Assembly: GCA_965234545.1 (NCBI GenBank)
Contig: OZ248348.1
Location: forward strand, 1,054,001 to 1,118,000
DNA: 64,000 nt
Direction: 5' to 3'
Origin: Methylotenera sp965234545
Lineage (GTDB): Bacteria; Pseudomonadota; Gammaproteobacteria; Burkholderiales; Methylophilaceae
The notes beneath the pieces were generated by a model. That model saw only the letters and a list, made by a program, of their open reading frames with translations, was not told the DNA's origin and made no database searches. Positions 15,084 through 23,525 of the stretch are shown in pieces. Position numbers and translations under genes: made by a program. Position 1 is the stretch's first letter. Each line of letters starts with the position of its first letter.

Positions 15084-15905
15084 TTGCAAAACCTTCGTCG
15101 CATGCAAGCGCTGCTTGGCACCTATGTTGAGATTAGCGCAAGCTCGCCTGACGCCAATCTCGAGCAAGCGGTGTCAGCGGCTTATGCGTCCATCAATCAA
15201 ATTCAACAACTGTTAAGCTTCCACGACAGCCAAAGTGACTTAAGCAAACTGAACATGGCTAAAACAGGCAGCCAAGTCGATATGCACCCAGTAAGCCTGC
15301 GTGTGTTACGCTTGGCTAAAGCCATGATGCAAAAGAGTCAGGGCTTATTCAACTGCACGGTCGGTGGCAGCTTGGTAAAGCAAGGCATACTTCCGAGGCA
15401 TAGCTCACAAGCTTTTTTGAGCATGGGTCAGGCCGATGACTTGCAAATCAGCCGCGGTCGTGCAAGCTTAAAACGGCCCGTTTTAATCACCTTGGATGGT
15501 ATCGCCAAAGGCTACGCGATAGATTGTGCCATTAAGGTTTTGAAACAACACGGTTGCATTGCCGGCCTAGTCAACGCTGGCGGCGATCTAGCCGTGTTTG
15601 GTGAGATGAGTGCACCCATTTACCAACGCAGTTTAAATGATGACGCGCAGTTATTAGGCCATTTGCAAAATGCCGCCCTAGCCAGCTCGGCAGTGCGTGC
15701 CAAACACGACCCTAATTTTCCTGCATGCTTGGTTGGAGAAGACCGCTCGCCTAAAATAGGCGTGTTCAGCGTGATTGCTCACCACGCTTGGCGAGCAGAC
15801 GCGCTAACCAAAGTCGCCAGCCTAGCCAGCGAGGCTGATCGAGTAAGCCTTTTAACAAAACTGGGCGGCCGCTTAGTCGCCCCCATAGAAAGAGAAGCGC
15901 CATGA
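15084..15905 (+). CDS. apbE: FAD:protein FMN transferase ApbE
   Basis: ApbE cleaves FAD and attaches FMN to a threonine in target proteins. The 273 residues show LDGIAKGYAID, NAGGDLAVFG and the metal site RADALTKVA. The frame opens at TTG 15084 and is blocked upstream by the TAA of the FMN-protein gene, which is in the same frame six bases earlier. The protein therefore begins at the catalytic domain (MQALLGTYVEI) and has no signal peptide or lipobox, although most ApbE proteins acting on periplasmic targets are exported. An ATG at 15102 is an alternative start. The end overlaps the next gene by four bases. Confidence 0.9.
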   Translation: MQNLRRMQALLGTYVEISASSPDANLEQAVSAAYASINQIQQLLSFHDSQSDLSKLNMAKTGSQVDMHPVSLRVLRLAKAMMQKSQGLFNCTVGGSLVKQGILPRHSSQAFLSMGQADDLQISRGRASLKRPVLITLDGIAKGYAIDCAIKVLKQHGCIAGLVNAGGDLAVFGEMSAPIYQRSLNDDAQLLGHLQNAALASSAVRAKHDPNFPACLVGEDRSPKIGVFSVIAHHAWRADALTKVASLASEADRVSLLTKLGGRLVAPIEREAP

Positions 15906-16351
15906 AGGGTTACCCCAAACAATTTTATCGCTGGTTTATTCTGCTAGCCACCCTCCTTTGGTTAAGCGGCATCGCACTTAGCCCAGCGTCATTAGACATG
16001 CGCTTTGAATACAGCTTGCCTTGGCAATTGGCCGCTGAAATTAACCACCACACCACGACCCTGCATGCGCTGCTGGCGTTCATTACCCTATGGTTGCTTG
16101 GCGCCATATGGTCCGTGCACATTCGTGCCAACTGGGGCAAAAAGAAAAATCGCGCATCCGGCAGCTGGCTGATAGCTGTGTGCCTGGTGATAGCCTTGAG
16201 TGGCTTAGGCATATACTACATCGGGGAAGACTCAATAGCGAATGTGACCAGCCTGACCCATTTGCTGCTGGGCGGCTTGGCGCCAATCGCATTAATCGCT
16301 CACCTTATCTTAGGCAAAAAAACCAAGGTGAAGCCTAGGATCAAACATTAA
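15902..16351 (+). CDS. Four-helix membrane protein, flavinylation-associated cytochrome type (DUF4405-like)
   Basis: A 149-residue protein with four membrane helices at about 9-28, 53-73, 88-107 and 117-138. Histidines at 49, 50, 55, 73, 120 and 134 lie at helix ends and could hold two b-type hemes; 120 and 134 are 14 residues apart, as in bis-histidine cytochromes. DUF4405-type cytochromes often accompany FMN-binding proteins and ApbE. It would carry electrons from the quinone pool to the flavin on the outer face. Family placement is by layout and context more than by firm motif. Its ATG overlaps the apbE stop. Confidence 0.65.
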   Translation: MKGYPKQFYRWFILLATLLWLSGIALSPASLDMRFEYSLPWQLAAEINHHTTTLHALLAFITLWLLGAIWSVHIRANWGKKKNRASGSWLIAVCLVIALSGLGIYYIGEDSIANVTSLTHLLLGGLAPIALIAHLILGKKTKVKPRIKH

Positions 16352-16376
16352 GATTTAGGTCCTCACCATGACGTGG

Positions 16377-16404
16377 TTGACAAACTCATTTAAATGGTTA
16401 TACT
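16377..16404 (+). promoter_or_regulatory. Strong sigma70 promoter of DEAD-box helicase gene
   Basis: TTGACA (16377-16382), 16 bases, TATACT (16399-16404). The predicted start near 16411 lies about 360 bases before the helicase start codon. Confidence 0.7.
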
Positions 16405-16410
16405 GCGCGC

Positions 16411-16772
16411 TTCATTCGCATTACGCCTTATTTGGTAATGCTTGAATCATTGCCCTGACCCTTCTGTTGCTCGTGATTGTTTGTAGCAACTATCAAGAAA
16501 TCAGCTGTATCGATTTTTACTGGTTAGCGGCTGTGCCCGTGCGCTGGTAAAGATTGTATTAGCTTGTAGTTATCAACATTGAACACCATAATTAATGTGT
16601 GCAATGATTGTTTTAACGAACACCCAATACCCTCTGCGTTTATATTGCCCTTGTGGCATGAGCGAAATTGCATCGCTTATGTGCAAAGGATATGCCCGTT
16701 TTTACTTAGCGCCCTTTTGTTTTATTTACTATTGCTTATCGCTTATAGGCGACAAGCTAGAAAGGGTCTACT
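16411..16772 (+). promoter_or_regulatory. Long 5' leader of the first DEAD-box helicase mRNA
   Basis: About 360 untranslated bases separate the promoter from the TTG start at 16773. The leader opens with a hairpin, GCATTAC (16418-16424) pairing with GTAATGC (16435-16441). Overlapping frames (from 16579 and 16595) lack ribosome sites and family features. Cold-shock helicase and csp genes often have such leaders that fold with temperature or are bound by the helicase. That role here is inferred. Confidence 0.5.
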
Positions 16773-18581
16773 TTGTCTTTTGCATCATTAAATCTTGATA
16801 ACGCCTTGCTTCGTGCTATTGAAGAATCTGGCTACACCACCCCAACCGCTATTCAAGCACAGGCTATTCCTGTTGTGACCGCAGGTCACGACTTGATGGC
16901 CTCTGCACAAACCGGCACCGGTAAAACCGCGGCCTTTATGTTGCCAGCCTTAAACTTATTGGCTACCCCACACGAATTAAAAAGCCGCGGCCCACGTATT
17001 TTGGTCTTAGTGCCTACCCGTGAATTGGCCACCCAAGTGAACGAAGCCGCGCGTAAGTATGGCAAATTCATCCGCGCTCGCACCGTCAGCATCGTGGGCG
17101 GCATGCCATACCCACTACAAAACAAATTATTGTCTCAACCTTTGGATATCTTGGTCGCCACCCCTGGTCGCTTACTTGATCACATGGAGCGCGGCCGCAT
17201 TGATTTGTCCCGCTTGCAAATGTTGGTGTTGGACGAAGCCGATCGCATGTTGGACATGGGCTTCTTACCGGACGTAGAACGCATTTGCGAACAGCTGTCT
17301 GCTGAGCGCCAAACGCTGTTGTTCTCTGCCACCTTAGACGGTGACATTGCGCGCATTGCCAGACAAATCTTGAAAAACCCAAAAACCATACAAGTGGCGA
17401 CGCAAAAAGAAAAACACGCCAACATTGAACAACGCTTGCATTACGTGGACGACATGACGCATAAAAACAAATTGCTAGAGCATTTGTTGATTGCACCTGA
17501 AGTGAATCAAGTCATTATCTTCACTTCCACCAAACGCCATTGCGATGTATTGGCGGAAGACTTGTACGCGGCCGGCCATAAAACAGCGGCCCTGCACGGT
17601 GACATGACCCAAGGCGCACGTAACCGCACCTTAACTAAATTGCGCCAAGGCGACGTTAAAGTTTTGGTGGCCACCGATGTGGCAGCCCGAGGCATAGACG
17701 TGGCTGGCATTACACACGTGATCAATTACGACCTACCAAAATTTGCCGAAGATTACGTGCACCGCATTGGCCGTACTGGCCGCGCTGGCAACACCGGCAT
17801 TGCGATTTCTTTTGCGTCCAATATAGACAGACACATCTTGCGCAAAATTGAACAATTCACCGGCAACCGCTTAGAGCCGTCTACCATAGAAGGCTTTGAA
17901 CCTAAACGCGCCATGAAAATGGATGGCCCAGGCAACGGCCGTGGTGATCGCGGTGATATCCGCCGTGATGCACACAAACCAGGCGGTCGCGGTGGCTTTA
18001 AGCCGCGTGATGACCGTGGCAGCTTTAATGACCGTGGCCCACGCACAGAGCGCACAGGCGGCTTCCAAGCGCGCGATGGCGCTAGCCGTGATGACCGTGG
18101 CAACCGTGATTTCGCTGCACGTCCAAGCAACGGAAACGCTTACGCTGGTCGCAGCGACAGGCCAAATGATGACAGGCCGCGTCAATTTTCTGATCGCCCT
18201 AGCTCAGCCCGCCCACAAGGTGACCGCCCACAAGGTGACCGCCCTCAAAGTGATCGCCCAGCGGCCGGTGCGCCTAACCGTAGCTTTGGTGACAGCATTG
18301 CCTTTGGTAAAAAACCTTACTCACGTGACAACGCTAGCGCGCCACGTGGTGACAGCAATCGTGGTGACCGCGATAGCCGTGGCAACCGTCAAGACGCCAA
18401 CCGTGGTGACAACCGCGTATTGGGTGCCCGCTACGAAGGTCGTAGCGATGGCGCGCGTGCTGACCGTTCAGCCTCCGCCCGTCCAGACAGCCGTCCAGCT
18501 CGTGCCAATAACGACACGCGTAGTTTTGGCAATGCGAATGCAGGCAGCAATGCACCGCGTCGCCCACGTAGCTTTGCATAA
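16773..18581 (+). CDS. rhlE: DEAD-box RNA helicase with long Arg/Gly/Asp-rich tail (RhlE type)
   Basis: A 602-residue ATP-dependent RNA helicase. Visible motifs are the Q motif (GYTTPTAIQAQAIP), Walker A AQTGTGKT (about 46-53), DEAD near 151, SAT, and the C-lobe VATDVAARGIDVAG and HRIGRTGRAG. From about residue 390 on, a disordered tail of some 210 residues repeats DDRG, RGDR and GDRPQ units, likely for RNA binding or condensation. The start is TTG with AAAGGG six bases upstream; no ATG fits. A long leader precedes it. A second helicase follows 83 bases downstream. RhlE is the closest remembered type; DeaD or CsdA function cannot be excluded. Confidence 0.9.
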   Translation: MSFASLNLDNALLRAIEESGYTTPTAIQAQAIPVVTAGHDLMASAQTGTGKTAAFMLPALNLLATPHELKSRGPRILVLVPTRELATQVNEAARKYGKFIRARTVSIVGGMPYPLQNKLLSQPLDILVATPGRLLDHMERGRIDLSRLQMLVLDEADRMLDMGFLPDVERICEQLSAERQTLLFSATLDGDIARIARQILKNPKTIQVATQKEKHANIEQRLHYVDDMTHKNKLLEHLLIAPEVNQVIIFTSTKRHCDVLAEDLYAAGHKTAALHGDMTQGARNRTLTKLRQGDVKVLVATDVAARGIDVAGITHVINYDLPKFAEDYVHRIGRTGRAGNTGIAISFASNIDRHILRKIEQFTGNRLEPSTIEGFEPKRAMKMDGPGNGRGDRGDIRRDAHKPGGRGGFKPRDDRGSFNDRGPRTERTGGFQARDGASRDDRGNRDFAARPSNGNAYAGRSDRPNDDRPRQFSDRPSSARPQGDRPQGDRPQSDRPAAGAPNRSFGDSIAFGKKPYSRDNASAPRGDSNRGDRDSRGNRQDANRGDNRVLGARYEGRSDGARADRSASARPDSRPARANNDTRSFGNANAGSNAPRRPRSFA

Positions 18582-18598
18582 TTAAGGATAGAACCTAG

Positions 18599-18648
18599 CG
18601 GCTGGGAATGGCATCGCTTGTATTCAAGCCATGCCAACTCCCCGCCCC
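18599..18648 (+). other. Intercistronic stem-loop between the two helicase genes
   Basis: Arms 18610-18620 and 18625-18635 pair at ten of eleven positions around TATT, with further weak pairing of GGCTGGG outside to CCCCGCC. No T-run follows, so it is not a standard terminator. It may be a processing or stabilising element between the two messages. Confidence 0.45.
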
Positions 18649-18664
18649 TAATTAGAGAGAAACA

Positions 18665-20062
18665 ATGACAGAAACCGTACAGTTCGACAGCTTAGGCTTG
18701 GCGCCCGAGTTACTCAGAGCACTGACCGATTCAGGGTACACCACCCCCACCCCAATTCAGGCGCAAGCCATCCCGCTCGCATTAGCTGGCGGTGACTTAA
18801 TGGCAGGCGCACAAACCGGCACCGGCAAAACCGCAGCCTTTTCCCTGCCGCTACTGCAAAAATTATTGCCGTTTGCCAATAACGGCGCCTCTCCTGCTAA
18901 ACACCCGATACGCGCACTGGTCTTAACACCGACACGCGAATTGGCCATCCAAGTAGAAGAAAGCGTCAAAGCCTATGCCAAGCACACGCCCTTACGCTCC
19001 TTGGTGGTGTTTGGTGGCGTGGACATTAGAACGCAAACCCCGCATTTGAAAACCGGTGTGGAAGTGTTGGTTGCGACCCCAGGTCGCCTGCTAGACCACA
19101 TCGAACAAAAAACCTTGCAACTCCATCAAGTGCAAGTCTTAGTGCTGGATGAAGCCGATCGCATGCTAGACATGGGCTTTATGCCAGATCTAAAACGAAT
19201 TCTAGCTCTGCTGCCTAAACAACGGCAAACCCTCATGTTTTCAGCCACGTTTTCCAATGAAATCAAGAAACTGGCCGACGACTTTTTAAGTACCCCCCAG
19301 CTAATCGAAGTGGCACGCAGCAACGCCACCAACGATAACGTGACGCAAAAGGTTTACCCGGTTGCGCAAAGCGATAAAGAAGCCTTGTTGATACAGCTAT
19401 TAAAAAACAGCGACTCCAAACAAGTCTTAATTTTCACTAAAACTAAAATCACCGCCAGCCGCTTAAGCCGCAGTTTGGCCAAGGTAGGCATAGCCGCCGA
19501 CGCCATTCATGGCGACAAATCGCAACAAGAGCGCATTAAAGCCTTGGATGCATTTAAATCAGGCGCAGCCACGGTGTTGGTGGCCACCGACGTGGCTGCA
19601 CGCGGTTTAGACATAGACCAATTGCCCATGGTGATTAACTACGAAATTCCCAGCGCGCCAGAAGATTACGTGCACCGCATAGGCCGCACCGGCCGAGCAG
19701 GCGCATTGGGCGTAGCCATTTCTTTTGTCAGCCCTGAAGAAGACAAATACTTGGTGGAAATTGAGAAACTGATTAAACGCGAGATTTCTAAAGAAAGCAT
19801 AGAAATTGATAGGGCTGGCGCACGCAGCCGCAGCGCACACAAGCCTGCAGCAAGCCATGCCAGCGCTACCCATGCGTCTTCAGGTCAAGATGCCTCTGTC
19901 AGCAGAAGGCCGGCGCCTAAAAAGAAAAGCACCGACCCTTGGTTTGATAAGCCATATGAAGCGGTGGTGGCGCAGAAACAAGTGGCCGTTAAGGCGCCGA
20001 CCAATAACAGTAAAAAAGCCCCGGTGGCAGCCTTACTGGGTGGCATCGCGTTTAATAAATAA
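18665..20062 (+). CDS. DEAD-box RNA helicase, RhlE type (second copy)
   Basis: A 465-residue helicase with the same core motifs as its neighbour: GYTTPTPIQAQAIP, AQTGTGKT (about 47-54), DEAD near 158, SATF, VATDVAARGLDIDQ and HRIGRTGRAG. The tail after about residue 375 is short, basic and alanine-rich, not the long Arg/Gly/Asp tail of the first copy. GAGAGAAACA precedes the ATG. The two genes are probably an old tandem duplication that has split in function. A terminator follows directly. Confidence 0.93.
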   Translation: MTETVQFDSLGLAPELLRALTDSGYTTPTPIQAQAIPLALAGGDLMAGAQTGTGKTAAFSLPLLQKLLPFANNGASPAKHPIRALVLTPTRELAIQVEESVKAYAKHTPLRSLVVFGGVDIRTQTPHLKTGVEVLVATPGRLLDHIEQKTLQLHQVQVLVLDEADRMLDMGFMPDLKRILALLPKQRQTLMFSATFSNEIKKLADDFLSTPQLIEVARSNATNDNVTQKVYPVAQSDKEALLIQLLKNSDSKQVLIFTKTKITASRLSRSLAKVGIAADAIHGDKSQQERIKALDAFKSGAATVLVATDVAARGLDIDQLPMVINYEIPSAPEDYVHRIGRTGRAGALGVAISFVSPEEDKYLVEIEKLIKREISKESIEIDRAGARSRSAHKPAASHASATHASSGQDASVSRRPAPKKKSTDPWFDKPYEAVVAQKQVAVKAPTNNSKKAPVAALLGGIAFNK

Positions 20063-20079
20063 GCTTTATGCCTCAACAT

Positions 20080-20107
20080 AAAAACCTCGCCTAAGCGAGG
20101 TTTTTTT
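20080..20107 (+). terminator. Rho-independent terminator after the second helicase
   Basis: AACCTCGC and GCGAGGTT form an eight-base stem with CTAA loop, followed by seven T in all. The A-rich left flank lets it work for the opposing hslR transcript as well. Confidence 0.9.
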
Positions 20108-20151
20108 ATTGCTGATTGAGGCAGCTAGATTGCTAATCTTATCGGTGGCGT

Positions 20152-20553
20152 TTATTGGTAGCTGCTGCCGGTGAATTTTTTAATGTCACGCAACTGACGC
20201 TTGGTTGGTCGGCCTGCACCGCGCTCGCGTTGCGCGTGGGCATCCAAGCCGGTGACCTTGAGGTTTTCTCGCTTGGCCTTGCTGGCCGGTGTTTCTTGGT
20301 AAAGCAATGCGGCCTCCGGTGCGCCCTTGCGCACATTGGATAGCGCCAGAACAGCGACTTCAATCTCGATATCGCGCGTGCGTATCGCCACCAGTTGCCC
20401 AGGTCGACATTCCTTGGCCGGCTTGACCCTATCACCATCCAAATGCACTTTGCCAGTGTCGATGGCCGTGGTGGCTAGGCTACGGGTTTTAAAAAAACGC
20501 GCCGCCCACAACCATTTGTCTAGCCTGCATTTGCTTTCCACTTCGCTATTCAT
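20152..20553 (-). CDS. hslR: Heat-shock S4-domain RNA-binding protein Hsp15
   Basis: Hsp15 binds free 50S subunits carrying nascent chains and helps recycle them. The 133-residue protein begins with the S4 fold: RLDKWLWAARFFKTRSLA, then KVHLDGDRVKPAKECRPGQLV. The C-terminal third is basic and includes GRPTKRQLRDIKKF, typical of the family. It follows the Lon-like protease gene by 24 bases on the minus strand, so the two heat-shock type genes may be cotranscribed. Confidence 0.93.
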   Translation of the reverse strand: MNSEVESKCRLDKWLWAARFFKTRSLATTAIDTGKVHLDGDRVKPAKECRPGQLVAIRTRDIEIEVAVLALSNVRKGAPEAALLYQETPASKAKRENLKVTGLDAHAQRERGAGRPTKRQLRDIKKFTGSSYQ

Positions 20554-20577
20554 ATTGCCGTGAACCTACAAGATGGC

Positions 20578-22725
20578 TTAACGCGACCGCTCTAGCAAGG
20601 TGGTTTTTGGTAGATTTTGCTCCAACACCAACTTGAAGGATGCCAGGGTTTCAGTTGCTAAGACGCTCACGGCTTCAAGGGTATGGCCAGTAAGCAACAA
20701 TATGCCTTCTGCCACATTATTCATGGTGTTAATGTGAAATTGACCCTGCGCCACCGCCTCCACCACTTCGTCCGCCAAGATGAGGTGACGAACATTGCGA
20801 CCTGGGATCAACACGCCCTGCGTGCCATCTAAGCCTATGTCTTTGCATACCCTAAAGTAGCCCTCTATCTTCTCATTAAGGCCACCCACCGGCAGCACTT
20901 CACCGTGTTGATTTAAGGCGCCGGTCACGGCTATGCCTTGCTTAATAGGCAATTTAGACAATGCCGATAAGAGCACGAATAACTCGGCGCACGAAGCGGA
21001 ATCGCCATCGACGCCGTTGTATTCTTGTTCAAACACCAAGGAGGCCGTCATGTTCAGCGGGTTTAATTTGGCAAAATTGGTGTGCAACCAACTTTGCAAT
21101 ATCATCACGCCCTTATCGTGCGTGGGGCCGCTCATCAATACTTCACGGTCTATGGTTAACACGTCACGTCGACCGGCATAGCAATTAGCCGAAATGCGGA
21201 TGGGCGAGCCAAAACTGGCATCGGCTAGGTCTATGTGCGTTAAACCGTTGATTTGGCCGACGGCTTCGCCTTGCACGGTAATCATCAATTCGTTGTCGAC
21301 GATGGAGTCACGCATGTGCCCTTCTATGTAACCGTGTCTGGCATAGCGTCGACTGATGGCGGCTTTCACGTCTTCCACATCGACCCATTTAGCCTCCCGC
21401 AAACTGGCTGCCGCGGCGCTCTCTAACATCAATTTTTCTAGCACGGCGAATTCGGTGCTTAAGCGTGTTTGGTCTTCTTCCAACCTATGCATGGCTTGCA
21501 ACAACGCCACCACGGCGGTTGCCGTGAAGTGGTTGCATTTAAATTGCTGGCATTTTTGTGCGATAAAGGCGGCATATGCCGCGTAATTATCCGGACTGGC
21601 TTTTACTTTTTCGGCAAACTCAATCTTGATCGGGAAATAATTAAAGAAATCGTAGTTCTCGTCTATCAGCAAATAATAATCTTCGCGGGTGGCCACCAGC
21701 ACCAATTTAACCGATACCGGTATGACGGATTGCGCACTCACAAAGCTGCCACCTGCGCTGCCACTGCTGGCTAAATCTTCTATCTGCAAGGTGCCGTTGC
21801 GTAAAAAGCGATGGAGCTTTTCCAATATCTGCGCCCCATTGGCTTCGTCTGCCAACAGATCGCGTAAGTTAATCAGCAATGTGCCGCCGTCGGCGCGCAA
21901 TAAATTACCGGCGCGCAAACGCAAAAAGTCTGGCGCCGCACTGGATTCGGCAGCACTTTCTATGCCGCCAAATAGCGATTGCAAACTGGGGTCGTTGTCG
22001 TAAATGACCGGCGCATGCGCCGCGCTCTGTCCCGTAGCCAAGACGCCTTGATGGTGATCCACCAATACATTTACGCGGTAACGGCCAAAAAAACTTTCGC
22101 TTAACAAGGCATCCAGGTTGTTGTCTCCCTCGCCTGCCGCACTGGGCTGCCAGGCTTCCAAATACTCCATGATGTCTTTTTGCATCCAAGCAAAATAAGC
22201 CAGCAAGCTTGGGTTGTTGGCAATCGCCGGCATGCTGGCATTGATGCCTTGCAATTGCGCATTAAGAAAGGTCACTATGGTGGTGCTGTCTTGACCCTTG
22301 ATGTGCGCTTCCAACAAATTGGCCAGCTCTTTAGCCAAATGCCGAATAAATTGATCCAAGGCTTGCTTTAACTGACCACCCACACCTGCCGGTAATTTTA
22401 AAAAAACCGGCTTGCCTTGGCTATCAAACGGGTACAAGGCGACCAAATCGTTAGGCGGCGTTTGCTTGGCCGCGGCATCGTGCATCGCACTTAACATCAA
22501 AGTGGTGCGCCCTGTTCCAGGCTCGCCCAGGGCCAGCAAATTGAAACCGGGTTGGCGGATAGCCAAGCCAAATTCTGCGGCTTTTTTGGCTTCGGATTGC
22601 GCCACCCAGGCTTGTTGCTGGGCACTGCATTGCTTGCCTCCCAGCAAGGATGAAGTATCCGCAAATTTAAATTGCTTGGGGTCAATATTGAGGGTTAATT
22701 GCTCAGGGCTTAAAGACTGTGACAT
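20578..22725 (-). CDS. Lon-family ATP-dependent protease (LonB/YcbZ-like)
   Basis: A 715-residue AAA+ protease of the Lon-related type. The P-loop is GEPGTGRTT at 67-75: arginine stands where lysine is usual. The C-terminal Lon protease domain has the catalytic serine in GDSAS (Ser576) and lysine in LNEKIEG (Lys619), 43 residues apart as in Lon. GVSAE-like and PVGGLNEK segments agree. No N-terminal Lon substrate domain is present. Substrate unknown; membrane segments not seen. It is followed by hslR and preceded by moaE. Confidence 0.87.
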   Translation of the reverse strand: MSQSLSPEQLTLNIDPKQFKFADTSSLLGGKQCSAQQQAWVAQSEAKKAAEFGLAIRQPGFNLLALGEPGTGRTTLMLSAMHDAAAKQTPPNDLVALYPFDSQGKPVFLKLPAGVGGQLKQALDQFIRHLAKELANLLEAHIKGQDSTTIVTFLNAQLQGINASMPAIANNPSLLAYFAWMQKDIMEYLEAWQPSAAGEGDNNLDALLSESFFGRYRVNVLVDHHQGVLATGQSAAHAPVIYDNDPSLQSLFGGIESAAESSAAPDFLRLRAGNLLRADGGTLLINLRDLLADEANGAQILEKLHRFLRNGTLQIEDLASSGSAGGSFVSAQSVIPVSVKLVLVATREDYYLLIDENYDFFNYFPIKIEFAEKVKASPDNYAAYAAFIAQKCQQFKCNHFTATAVVALLQAMHRLEEDQTRLSTEFAVLEKLMLESAAAASLREAKWVDVEDVKAAISRRYARHGYIEGHMRDSIVDNELMITVQGEAVGQINGLTHIDLADASFGSPIRISANCYAGRRDVLTIDREVLMSGPTHDKGVMILQSWLHTNFAKLNPLNMTASLVFEQEYNGVDGDSASCAELFVLLSALSKLPIKQGIAVTGALNQHGEVLPVGGLNEKIEGYFRVCKDIGLDGTQGVLIPGRNVRHLILADEVVEAVAQGQFHINTMNNVAEGILLLTGHTLEAVSVLATETLASFKLVLEQNLPKTTLLERSR

Positions 22726-22769
22726 ATCACCTAACTAAATTATCAAATCGATAGTGTTTAACATTATTT

Positions 22770-23225
22770 TTAAGGCAGTTGCCAGCGCTTTTGCGCATCG
22801 TGGTCACTGTCCTTGTCATCCAACCAGCGTTCGCCGCTTGCGGTCAGTTCTTTCTTCCAAAATGGCGCTTGCGTTTTCAAGTAATCCATAATGAATTCGC
22901 AGGCTTTAAAGGCCTGATCGCGGTGCGCACTCGCTACCACCACCAAAACGATTTGCTCGCTAGCCTGCAGGCTGCCCACGCGATGCAGCACGGTCGCGTC
23001 CAACACGGACCATCGGCTGGCTGCGTCAGCCACAATAGCATGCAAGGCTTTCTCGGTCATGCCTGGGTAATGCTCCAAGGTCAATTGACTCACCGTATCG
23101 CCATCGTTTAAATCACGCACCAAGCCAACAAAACTCACCAAGGCGCCAATGTCTTTGCGTGACTCGCGCATGCGCGCTAACTCTAAATTTAAATCAAAAT
23201 CTTCGTTTTGAACGGCAATTTTCAT
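22770..23225 (-). CDS. moaE: Molybdopterin synthase catalytic subunit
   Basis: MoaE, with MoaD, inserts sulfur into cyclic pyranopterin monophosphate to give molybdopterin. The 151 residues include GALVSFVGLVRD, LEHYPGMTEKA, HRVG and APFWKKE, whose lysines (124 and 125) line the active site. The gene lies 25 bases after moaD. The set implies molybdoenzymes such as formate dehydrogenase or nitrate reductase elsewhere; none is in the window. Confidence 0.96.
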   Translation of the reverse strand: MKIAVQNEDFDLNLELARMRESRKDIGALVSFVGLVRDLNDGDTVSQLTLEHYPGMTEKALHAIVADAASRWSVLDATVLHRVGSLQASEQIVLVVVASAHRDQAFKACEFIMDYLKTQAPFWKKELTASGERWLDDKDSDHDAQKRWQLP

Positions 23226-23250
23226 GGCGGCATTAAACCATAGGAATAAC

Positions 23251-23508
23251 TTAGCCGCCGGTCACCGGTGGGAAGAACGCCACCTCGTCACCGTCGACAA
23301 TTAAAGCCTGGTCATCGACCAATTCGTGATTAATCGCGCCCCTGACTTTTAAGCTACCAAGTAACATTTTTTGCCAGACCTCACTGCGTTTAGCCAACAC
23401 GCCTTTTAGTTTCAATAAACTCAGTTCGGCGTCCGGCAATTCCAAATCCTCACTGGAAAACTTCAAGGTTTCTTTCAGTCTTGCAAAATAAAATATCTTT
23501 ATTTTCAT
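23251..23508 (-). CDS. moaD: Molybdopterin synthase sulfur carrier subunit
   Basis: An 85-residue ubiquitin-fold protein that ends in the diglycine (PPVTGG) needed for thiocarboxylate formation by MoeB. Other marks are IFYFARLKE and the DGDEVAFFPPVTGG end. It is directly upstream of its partner moaE. Confidence 0.96.
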   Translation of the reverse strand: MKIKIFYFARLKETLKFSSEDLELPDAELSLLKLKGVLAKRSEVWQKMLLGSLKVRGAINHELVDDQALIVDGDEVAFFPPVTGG

Positions 23509-23525
23509 AGTTTTATATAAATTAA

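Noticed and set aside
16579..16798. Two overlapping 67-70 codon frames in the helicase leader
   Set aside because: No ribosome sites or family likeness, cysteine- and leucine-rich chance composition; the segment is better read as an untranslated leader.
17940..18480. Repeated units in the helicase tail as a CRISPR or tandem DNA repeat array
   Set aside because: The repeats are imperfect, of codon length and keep the reading frame, so they reflect protein repeats.
17923..18585. 220-codon frame in the plus-one frame of the first helicase tail
   Set aside because: It results from the repetitive codons of the Arg/Gly/Asp-rich tail; the Ala/Val/Thr-only product has no start signal.
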